Of a stretch of DNA of 64,000 nucleotides, positions 12,701-24,700 are shown piece by piece. The translations under genes were made by a program, and so were the position numbers. Source of the DNA: Chimonanthus salicifolius (lineage: Eukaryota; Streptophyta; Magnoliopsida; Laurales; Calycanthaceae). The first letter of the stretch is position 1; each line of letters begins with the position of its first letter. A model generated the notes under the pieces. That model was not told the origin of the DNA. It ran no database searches and saw only the letters and a program-made list of their open reading frames with translations. Where the stretch lies: contig CM023541.1 of the NCBI GenBank assembly GCA_013350335.1, positions 34,898,739-34,962,738 of the forward strand. Reading direction: 5' to 3'.

Positions 12701-15700
12701 TACGATTGGGCACAAAAGGATGCCACCATTTAGATGCCCTGACCAAAAAGAAGGCAGGTTGGGTCAACTATTGAATCATGCACTGCATCACATGTTCCAC
12801 AAGAAATACTGCATAATGAAATTGGAAAACAATAAACCAAGGATGAATTTTCTTGTGCACAGAGGGCACTGTGATTTTCATGTGGTTGCACTTGCATATA
12901 TCAATTAATCAGGTGGGCTACTATTTGTTATGTGCAACCAGACCCATTAATATGCCGGAGAATCTATGCAGCAGTGTCACCAATGGATGGATCAGCTAAT
13001 GAACCTGTGATTCATATTGCAATATGCAATAATGTAACCAAATTAAAAAAAAACACCACAACACACTGTGATATTAGGAGACATCAAGTTTCAATAATGA
13101 AATTCTTTAAAAAAAAAAAGTGGTAGAAGAATGGAAAAAAAAAAAAAGTAAAAGTGTACTCTATTATAACCACATTCTAGTACCTGTTGAGCAAGCAGAC
13201 GGACTTCTTCTTCCAAGAGCTGGTTTCGTTCAATATCAGAGTTAAGCACACATTGCAATGCTGATATATCATCACCTACAACTTCTTGCTCAACATGCAA
13301 TATCTGACAGTTCTTAGGGATACCATCAATTGCATGCATGGCCATATGCCTGAGAAAAGTTGTTTTCCCTGTACCGTTTCTCCCAACAAGGCCTGAATAA
13401 ACAGAAGCAAGTTTTGCAAGAAATTTGGTAACTGTACATGTTTGAACTACATGAAAAACAAAGTATGGTTCAAGCTGAAAAAAGTGGCAGTGAGATGCTG
13501 CTTAAAAAAGGGTTGAAGAGATAAGTAGTTGATGCAATAAATTTTTTGAATGGTTGGTTGTAAGCAGTTGATGTAATATTATTTTCTCATTTGACAAATT
13601 TGTAAAATTAAAGAGTTTACTTAAAAGCTGAAAGTCTTTTTTTTGGAGAGGTAAGTAAATGCTGAAAGTGAATGATGTTATCAAGCAGAATATTTTTTGC
13701 TCATGTCCTATTGAGTTATCACGGATATGAGCAGAGCATTTATTTCATAATATCATGTAGGAGCTAGTGGATGGCTGACTCATCAATCAGATAAGGAACT
13801 AATGATCCTCAAAATAAGGATGAGGTAGGAGGCTGAACTTGTACAGCCTGGAGGTAAAGTTATCCAAATAATTGATCTTTTCTTTTCATTCGTGATAGGC
13901 CAAGCTGAAAACTGTCCTCAGTGGAACTGATGAGGACATCCAGCCTATTCAGTTCAGTGATCCACAGTCACTCCTCTTCAGTTAGCCTTGATCCAATAGA
14001 GCAGATTGTTATGGCTTATATAGAGCATTTTGATCATGGACACCCCAGTTGGACTCCATCTAATAAATCCATTCATTTAGTTAGACGGGACCCAATTATG
14101 TAGAGTGGGCCTGGCCAGCCTGTTAAGGCCCAATTCAAGCTTAAACAGGCCAAAGCCCAAAGTTCCAAGCCCAAATTTGTCCATGTAACGACCCGACCCA
14201 ACCCAAGATGATATTGTCCGCTTTGGGCCCCACAGACTCTCACAGATTTGTTTTTGGGGCAGGCCCAAAAGGCCTCATCCATGGGCAGGGTGTTTCCCCT
14301 CTTAAACCCCCTCACACCAGCTAGTTGGGCGATGTGGGACTTTTCCCACACGACCCCCTTAATACCTGAGCCGTCCCCGGCTCTGTCACGTCACAGAGAC
14401 AAAGGGTCCACATAGGCAACATCATACAGGTAGAGGGCCCACACATGCAGAGAGTTGAACCATTCTTTGATACCATTTGTAACGATCCGATCCGACCCGA
14501 CCCAAGATGATATTTTCCACTTTGGGCCCCACGGACCAGCACAATTTGTTTCTAAGCCCAGCCCAAAAGGCCTCATCCATGGGAAGGGTGTTTCCCCTCT
14601 CTTAAACCCCCCTCACGCCAGCTAGCTGGGCAATGTTGGACTTTTCCCACACGCCCAGCCCTCAGCTGGGTGTTACAGTCCAAGCCCTAGTTCCTCTCCA
14701 ATTGCCAAGTGTCAACTCCATAATCAATTCTCCAAAGAACAAGTGGAGCATAAAGCAAGTGGAGAAAGAAAGTTGCAAGAGAGGAAAGGAGGTGGCAATG
14801 CAAGTGGCGAAAATCCATAATTAGAAAGGGGGGTGGGCGAACTTGCCATGTCGATTCCTCCACATGGCCACTTGCAATCCCACTTGTTTTCTCCACCTAC
14901 TTAATGTTTTTATCTTTTAATCTTAGCTTTGTGTTATTTTTAGATTACATGTGTAGGGTGAGGATTGAATGGTCTAAATAAGGCAACATTCTATCCTTGG
15001 CTTTAGATTATTTTTAGAATTTCTTAGAAAAGCAATTGCCTCCCATGGTGTGGTCGACCAAGGCAAGGCAATTGTCTCTTTTGGTTATTTTTCCTCTATA
15101 TACACTCCATATACTCCATTCGAATTACACACAATTGAATAAAGGAATTGAAGTTTATTTCAGAGAGATTTTCTCTTGTGGACTCCTTGAAGTTGTATTC
15201 TTGAAGATTGGTGGACTCCAATTTTCGCCCAAGCAAGTACCAGTGTTGTTTTGATTCAATTAGTTCTTTCGGTTTTCATAGATTAGGTGTATGCAACAAT
15301 CAAATTCATCTTCTTCTCTTTTAATTTGCTTCCACAATTTTCAATCAACTCAATTAGAAGGGGCCTAATCTTATGAAATTCATAGACTAATTCGAATTCT
15401 TGGGAAACTTGTGCAATCAGCTAGGATATTGTTTAAGCAATTCCTTACCAAAGCAGAATCCTTTTACGAACCGTAATCGGTTGCGTTGAGTCTTTCAGAG
15501 ACCATACTTTGAAATTGGCTAGCCTACTGGTGATTTTGCACAATTCCTCCCTAGGTCTACATCAGGAACCCTCCAAGAGCCTAAAGATAGAAGATATAGA
15601 AAAGAAAACATGGCATTTTCCTGTACTCAAAGAAAGATGAATAAAGTTGTTATTGGAGCATAGGGTATCCATAGTGCAGCCCAGCAAATTGTTGGATATT

Positions 15701-18700
15701 TTAAAAATAGTTTTTATTTTAGAAAAAACATTTCGTAGGGGTTCTTATTTAAAATTGTGTCTGTTCATTAAAGGTGTCCTTTGTTTTTAATGGAATGTGA
15801 CTCTTTCAAGTGTCTCTTGACCTCCATGAAAAGGGTGCCACAGAGAGATGCCTAAGATCCACAAATAGATGTCCATAGAGTCGCTTTCGGATAGGATTTT
15901 AGGATTTCAAAATATTTTCTTCCTATTTTTGTTCTTCTCCTTCATTTAAATTCTCAGGGTAACTATCTAAAGGATTCGGGGCTACATTTCGATACTGCAA
16001 GCCCACGTGCAGTATACAAACTTAGTCTGGACTTGAAGAACCCAGGTTAATAGTCACTTCAGAGTCGAAATTTAGGCTTTCTCTAAATCTTCTTTCTCAA
16101 AAAATCTATCATTTTTTGCTTGTTTTCAATACAATTTTCAGCAACAATTTTTCTTGCTTTCAGTGTTCATCATTGTGATTCTGGGCTCTTCTTCGATATA
16201 GCAAGTCACAGATTAGGGGATGCTTGAATGTATCTGGGAGACAACTCACAGGTTAGACCATTTCCTGCATTGATTAACATTAGTGGGTGGAGAAAATCTT
16301 CTTAAGGAGAGCACCATAGTAAGATAGTGTGGAGCATCGACAACTTATCACTTAATTCTATTTTATTTTTGAAAGGTAACATATTTATATTAATAAGAAA
16401 TAAAATTGTACATAGAAAAGGATGGGCGATAGGCCACCCTTACGGGACCAACAAAACAAACCGACCCAAAAACATTGACTAGTTAACAAATTCCGAAGTT
16501 AGGAAAACCCCATGACGAGCCAGTTCGTCCGCAGCAAAATTGGCAGTTCGATTTGCCCACATTATTTGAAAATCGTGCCTTTTGTATGGTGTCGAATGTG
16601 CTCTATTTTATCTAGATATCGCCATGGGCACTGGCTGCATGTAACCCACCCCACCACAACCTTTGAATCCCCTTCAACAATACTCCCTGAAACTCCTAAT
16701 TTGGCTAGCTCCAAAATGCCTCTCCAAAGTGCAAACAATTTCGCCTTGATAACTGAACTATGAGAGAGAGGGCTAGCAAAAGAAAGCATAATGTCCCGAT
16801 TCGTTACAAATTATACTTGCGCAACCTGCCATCCCAATTTCACGCAGACAACTTCCATCAAAATTTAATTTGAGTAATCCAACCAGTGGAGGAGACCAAA
16901 AAAGAGTAGGACGAGAGTGTTTCTGCTATGAAACATAATCAATTGTAGCCCAGTCTCTTCGCACATCTGAAACCGATATTCCTTTGTACTTCGATGACCC
17001 AACCATCCACCAAGCCACACAAATTTTAATAAGATCTAGAAGGTGTGATATAGAACCTACTTTACCTTGAAAAATTCGCCCATTGCGCTCAAGCCAGATA
17101 AACCACACGATACTCTGCATTGTTGTTGCCCAAAGAGTATGCCTAAAAGAAGATCCATACAGCACCACCTCTTCATTAAACAAGTCCAACCAATGTCTAG
17201 GTAGTTTTTTTTTTTCTGAAATGGAAACATTATTAAAAGGCTTGCCATGCAAAAAAGGTACAGGAAAAAGGAGAAGCTCCTAAAAAACATCAAAGCCTAA
17301 GTCCCATAACCACAAAGGCCACAAAACAGGGGGGAAAAACACCAAGAAAAGGAAAAGGATACAAACAGAAAGGACAACCCAAACAAACTACAATAAGCCA
17401 ACACACTCCTAAGCTCTAGAGATGTTGGTGATAGAAAAGTCATGAAATCTCTGATAGTAGAGGCCCAAGAAGAACATTGATATGACACGGCCACCGACTT
17501 CGATCGGGCTTTCCTATTTATTCCTGAAGACCATGTTGTTGCGTTCCTACCATAGGCTCTAGAATGTAGCAAAGATAGCAAGCTCCCAAAAATTTTAGAA
17601 TCTTGAGGTGCCCCTGAAAAAAAAACGCAAACATAGGAAAGCTGAGAAATGGAGATAGGCATGGTCCTCTGAATGTCAAAGAGCCTAAAGGTAGAATTCC
17701 AAATTAAAGAAGAAAAAGGGCAGTGGAGGAGAAGGTGGTCAACATCTTTAGAACACGAAGACAAAGCGAGCAAGCACTAAGCCTCATGTGAAAGTTGTCT
17801 TGAGCAATACCATTCAAAAAAAAAAAGTTGTCTTGAGCAATGTTGTCAAACTCAAGTCGTATTGTGAATCAATCTAGGGGTATGAATCGTGAATCATAAA
17901 TTGAAAATAGTAGAATCATAAGATTCATAAAGTTTTTTTCTAAAATTATTATTTATACTATAATTTAATAGTATCTATTTTACATAGATAATTTAGAAAA
18001 ATTCTTCGTTAAATGTAATTATAAAAATTAATTTCAATTGAATAGATTGAATAAAATTGCCATGATATGATAATAATGAGTTATAAAAGAAATTTCTACA
18101 TATCTTTCAAGATTTATAATATTAAAGTATATAGCTCGTTAAAGTTTGTTTTTTATAGCTATACTTGTAATGATAGAATATTATAAATAAAAAACTAAAT
18201 TTTAATATATTTTGTAAAACTATTAATTATACAAATTGTTTTTATTATAGAAAACTATTTTTATAATGTAATTAATGGAAATAATAAAAAAGAGGTTTTT
18301 TAATAAGGATAGAAAAAAATAGCAAAAAAATAAAAATAAGAAAAATAAACATGTGAAAAACAAGATAAAAATATTTAATTAAAAAGAGAAATAAACTATA
18401 TAAAAAAAAACTTGGAGAACATCAATTAAAAAATTAAAATAAAATAAATACCAAAAACGTCATTAAACCACGTGAAATACAACCAGTCGCGAAACTTAAA
18501 GAGGAGAAATAGAGCAAGTCACAAATAAAAAATTGAAACACAAGACCAGCGAGAGTCAGGGAAGGAAAAATAGAAGAAAGCGACGCAAACCCTAACAAAG
18601 CCAAGAGATACGACAGCTGAAACATGAAGAAAGCGGGGAGAAAGCACGAAATGAAGGGAAGAAGAAAGAAAGAAAGGTCATGTGACGAAATACGTACGTT

Positions 18701-21700
18701 CTTCTTCGCTTCTTCCTTCTTTTTCTCGCCTTTTCTACTTCATTTTTCCTCTTCTTTCACGAATGCACGAGTTTCCGATTAAGGGAGTTGACTCATACGC
18801 TTCGCAAGTCAACCCCAGAATTGTACGATTTCCACCCCTTTGCGATTTAGCATGTGATTTGTATTGTTTTACCTACTGCTTCAAGTCAAATCGTACAAGG
18901 CGACTCGCGACTCGTACGATTTTGACAACATTGCTTTCTCTTGAGTCAAGATCTTCCCTAAAGCTGCATTGCAAGAAAAACTAATGGCTCAAGGGGGGGC
19001 TTAGGAAGCCAAATTGTTGGGTTAACTTGGAGGAAGAATTGCACTAGGTGCTTCACTAATAAATAAGATGCATGTAGTTGCTGTATGAGCATTGCGTACC
19101 CAAAAGTAACCACTAGGAAAATTGGCATTTGCCCATGCTTGAAAGAAAAGATGAATATAGTTTGCTTCATGGTTCATGGATAGGAATACAAAGAAGTTGA
19201 GCCAATTGAATTTAGCATCTTTGTCTCACTGAGTTGAGCTCAAGCTTGATAGTGCTTATCTTGGCTTGTAGCCTATTTTCTCATGAGTTGAGCTCGAGCT
19301 AGGCCCCACTCAACTTGGCTCAGTATGTACATTGGTATTGTATAGAGCTAGAATGTAGCTTGATGCTTCTACTATGCACCATCAAGTCAAGCTCAGGCTA
19401 GGATAGCACAGCTTGATTTTTAAGCAAGCTAACATTATCGAGCCTAGATCAACAAATTCAAACCTTGAGTCAAGCTAGAGCTAACATCTTTACATGATCA
19501 AGAGCCAATTTTAGCACTTCTCCGACTCAATCACGGACAAGTCATATATGCAACTGAACATCCAAGGATGGTATGGGTATCCCGTCTCAGTCATTGCACA
19601 ATTCCAATTGGATAATGATGTGTGAAAAACGTAACATGAAGAGATTATAAGCTCTTAACAAAGTCGATAATATTTCCTGTGCAACCTCAAATGTTATAGT
19701 TTTCAGCCACTTTACCATCAAAAAAAGGGAGTGTGGGGAAGGAAGCAGGAAAAAATCTTTTTTGTGCTATAAAATTCCTTGATAAGATTCATAGTAGATA
19801 ATGTATGAAAAGCTTCCTTCTGCAATATGGATTTAGAACCCCAAACGTAGCTTTTAGCACGATTTAGAAACTTGAACTTGAACTTGACTCGAAATCTTAC
19901 TTGGTACATTACTCGTATAAATTTCTCAGGATCTTCTATAGAAATGAGGACAACTTGTGGACTGGCTTGGATTTTCTTGACTTGGGCAAGCTAGTTAAGT
20001 TTTTTCTTAGCTTTTAAACTCTAGATTTCAACTTTCCATTTTATCATTTGCTCTTTTATTCTTGATCAGCCGTGGTAATCGTCATTGTTGCCATCATCAT
20101 CAAAGCCATTTGTGTCATCTATTTGAACTTAACTTTTAAAGTTCACTTTTCTACTCAACCTTATCATCAATCATGTTCTCCGTCACCCCACAGTTTACAT
20201 GTCATGTCTTACCACCTCAATCCATGTTCTTAAAAGCCCCCCTCTTCTCCTAGTACCTTCAACTTGTAATCCTTTGACTTTTCATAGTTGGGATGTTTCT
20301 GGTCTTCTAAACCAACTTAAATTTCATTTTATAATTTAGTAAGCTAGTTAGTTACTGAAGAAACAAAGTAAATGACTCAAAAACAATGGGATGAAGAAAA
20401 AACCTAATTTCACCAGCAATAATAAAATAATCAATCTAAAGGGATGAGCACAAGTACAAAAAGGATTAGAGCCTAGAGACAATGGCAAAAAACAATGTAA
20501 TGACCATATTTCATGGCAGATTTTGAAATATTAGTTGGAGCAAAAGGTATGGTTAAGACTGAAACATATACCATAGTGTCTTCCAAAAGAAAGCGTCAGT
20601 GAGCCTTCTTGAATGAGATCACGACCACCAACAGAAATATTGAAGTTCTCCATGTGAATATCCTTTGTAGTTGGCCCACCCTGACCACTTCCATGGTTTA
20701 CGCATACAACAGGCATGCCTGCTTTAGTAGCTTCCATCTCCGCCAAATGCATTTGATATTGTGCCTGTTTGGTAGCAAAAATTACATGAACATTACCAAA
20801 AAGAAAAAAATAAGTTAAATATAGGTATATATGCCAAACACGATAGAGCTTCTCAGTCATTAAAGAAAATTGATGCAAAAACCAATGTCCAAAATCTCAT
20901 ACTAAACAACAGTCTTTCAATTCTCATGTTCATATGAACCATGAACAAATCATAACCCAATCCCCAGAAGAGGAATATAAATCATGCACACACACCCCCA
21001 GTCATCATTGAGTAGTCAAGGCCATTGATGAGACAGACTGGCACTCCACAATGATGAAAGATGTCCCAAAAATCTTAGATTGGAAAATGGCAGCCATTCA
21101 CACCAATGAAAGGGTGGGGTTCAAGGTTTCAATTTTTTTGGCATGAATGCAATAGGAGGTTTTCTATGTAGTGTTTTTTCTTTGTAATCACCCAAAGAAG
21201 AAGAAGGAGACGAAGAAGAAGAAAGATTCATCCAATCTCTAGACATATTTCCATCTAATTCATGTCATTCTCTAGCCCTCAATTCGTGGCAAATAGAATG
21301 ATCATATAGCCCAAGCCCATCCCACTCTCAATTGGACTTGGAAAAGCTATTTTAGAGACATCCCAAGAAAAGCCCTATTTCTTGCCTTACACCTGATGGA
21401 CTCAACCCAATTGTTGTTTGTATAAAAGACCAACTTGATAACCAAGACCACCCCCCCTCTCTCTCTCTCAATTTTTTGAGATATTTTTCCCTCTCTTCCC
21501 TATGTTTCCCCCAAAATAAATAAATAAAATTTTCTCTATTTTCTTCATCTTTATTCTTCTCTCCCTCCAACATTGAAGTCAATCAAAGCCCCAAAGCACC
21601 CCAAGATGCACCCAATATCAACCCCAACCAAAAACCACTTAATCCTCCATACAAGACCTTATCAACCTTCTCTCCTCTTCCTCTTGTTCCCCGTTTTAGG

Positions 21701-24700
21701 TCATTATCAACAGTGGGACTGATCAGATTAAGAGCATAGATAACAAAAACATGGTCCCAATGGATCGGATAGGGAGGTGGAAAATTTTACACTTACTGTA
21801 GCTCACAATCGTAATTTCCTCTTCATAAGAAAGTCAACACAACTCAATCTTATGAGATTGGAATACATGCTTCCTAGGATCTCTGTTGAAAATAAGAATA
21901 TAAAATAGGAGAGGAGAAGAGAGTTTGTTATGTCTTCCTTAATCAAGGAGAGACCCTATAATTTATATTTGTGGGAAAACACAATACAAATAAGGAAGGT
22001 AAAATCAAATAAAGGGGAAAGCCTTAAATTTAGTAAATACATCTTTAATAAAGGTTAATCAAGCAAATCATCTAGATAAAGCAACTAAATAACAAAATCT
22101 CAACACATCTAAATATATCTCAACACCCCCCAAAAAATTCAAGTGGATCCCACTTGAGTTTGCACATAAGCAATTTCACGATCCAACAGTGATGTCATCT
22201 GATGGAGCGAAAACTGGTCAACAAGAATCTCCAAAAATCGAGCCCGGTCGAAGTAGAAAAGCCAAAACTGGAACCAGCTAACGTCCCGCAGCAGCATGTA
22301 CCAGAACAAGTACTGGAGAAGGAATGGTGGAAACTCATTTCTTGAAACAGCAAGGCTACAACACCACCGTACAAAGGTAAAGTTCTCTAAAAAAACATCA
22401 TGGCACCAGCAAAAAATGTTCCGATGGCTGGATCTGATACCGGAAAGTGTTGGCTGTAAAGGGAAGATATGCTGGTAACGCTACAAAAGTCCGCCACAAA
22501 TAGAGACTGGTCCGAAGAAGATGCCGAAGTCTGGTGAGGAACAATAACATGGGCAGGAACAGTAAAACGGATAAAAACATAAAACTCCAGTCAACAAGAC
22601 CAAAGAATAGGTCGCAGAGGGTTCCATTGGCATTCAAACTCAAAATCGCGCCATAAATGACAGTAGAGTTGTGGGATTATAGGTTCAATCTAGAGAAAGA
22701 CTACAGATCTAAGGGAACAAACGAAGATGACCCTATGAACCACCGACAAAATGCAGGGGAAAAAATCTCTGAAATGAGAGGAGAGGAGTAGAGAGTTTGT
22801 TATGTCTTCCTTAATCAATGAGAGACCCTATGATTTATATTTATAGGGAAAACATAATACAAATAAGAAAGGAAAATCAATAAAGGGAAAATCCCTAAAC
22901 TTAGTAAATACATCTTTAGTAAAGGCTAATCAAGCAAATCATCTAGATAAAGCAACTAAATAACAAAATCTCAACACATCTAAATGTATCTCAACAATCT
23001 GAACTTCGAACACCACACAAAAACCAATTGAACATATAATGACATGATTGTTAATGTTTTATAAAAGTGGAAGAACTAACATGGGGATTGAATGTTTATA
23101 CACTACAACTTAAGCGCGGGCTTACCTCTCTTTGACGTTCATCCTTCCTCTTTTTTCTTTCAATCTTTGCTCGATCACGTTCAGACAAAATAGGACTATC
23201 TAGTACCTCTACTTGTTTCTTTGGAACTTCATCATCCATTCCATCAAACATTCGTAAAGGTGTTGCAAGACTTCGTACGGCTTCTTTAGTCTTTACCAAC
23301 CCATGCTTTCCAAATTTCTCAGAGAGTATGCTGCATACCTACATTTTCAATGATAAGTAGTCTCAATATGTCAAAACACCTCATGTGTCAAGACTTCCTA
23401 CTAAAAGTAAAAAGAAATAAATATTTTTAAAAAAAAATTAGAAAGCAAAAAGTAGTTAGAGACACGCCTAGGCAAAGTTGTTTTATCATTGGAAGGCAGA
23501 TAGAAGTTAAAGGCACATGCTGGCTTCACTTGAGCACATGCTTAGGCTCCAAACCTAGTTTGCCCTCACTAGGCTTCTAAGGTGGGCTTACCTTTTTATT
23601 TTATTTTTATTTTTGTTAAGAGGTGAGCTTACCTTAGTTAAGCCTTGCTTTTTGGAAATTTTTATAATAATTCATTTTTCTGTAACAATAATTAGATATT
23701 CTAGTTAATCTGAATTAGTAGGTAGTAATACTACATTAGAAACCCTATTGATAAACATAATTGTGTGTATATATCAATAAAAATAATTGATTATATATGT
23801 AATACAAACCTATAAAATACTTATTTTTGGACACATGATAATATGCTTAGCATATGATATATCCAAATTAAAAAGAAAATGGATAACTAATGAAAGAAAA
23901 GATAGAACAAAAAAAACAGGTGAATCCCCATCAACAAGGAGAAAGAAAATAAAAATATAAAGAGAATGAGAAACACAATAAGAAAAAAAGAAAGATAGTG
24001 AAGGGAACCTAAACAGAAAAATCAAAATATTTGAATTTCAATATCTAGGTCTTCTTTCATTTTATGAGAAAAATTTAGATTATCCAATCAACAAGACAAA
24101 AATATTTATGTGTGTAAACAAGAGTGAGGGAGGATATATCATTCACGACATCGTGTTAAGGAAAAATGAACATTGTCGATTCATAAAAGCTTGATTCTAT
24201 CAGGCCACTCACTCAAAGGCTCTGATATTAAATTAATGGTTTCCATTTCAACTAGACATTTAAAAACAATAGATTGGATGGGTAGTGAATATACGGTCTT
24301 CTCTGTTTTCAAAAATTGTTTTTGATGGAATTTACCATCATGCTATATGTAATGTTTATCAATATGGAAGTCCCAATGATGACAACAAGATTCAATAGTA
24401 TAACCACATGTAGTTATAAAAATAACAACCCAAATAATAAAAAAGAAAGCGCAGCATTAGCTTTTGTTGCACGAAAAACCTAACACAATAGCATGGAAGC
24501 AGTTCACTAGCCCCCACTAGATACAATAAGGGGCTTTATATATCACAAAAACTTAAAAAATGAAATGAAATAAAATAAACAAGTAGGAATCATAACATGG
24601 CACATGAAATGAAAGGAGTCCACTAGCCCCACCAAGTTAAGCTAGTTCTATAGATACTATATATAGGAAAATTTTAGTAAGAACAATCATTTCGAGCGAT

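Larger units (their letters stand above)
13393..20571 (-). other. ABCF3 intron 3
   Basis: 7.2-kb intron containing the TRIM-like element, both LINE tails and the TIR element. Bases 14700-15570 resemble part of an old LTR (CTCTATATACACTCC TATA-like, ending CTACATCA), without a provable partner. 18950-20500 shows nothing recognisable. Confidence 0.8.

Noticed and set aside
14700..15570. Possible solo LTR ending CTACATCA
   Set aside because: LTR-like composition and a TATA-like site, but no matching start or target duplication.
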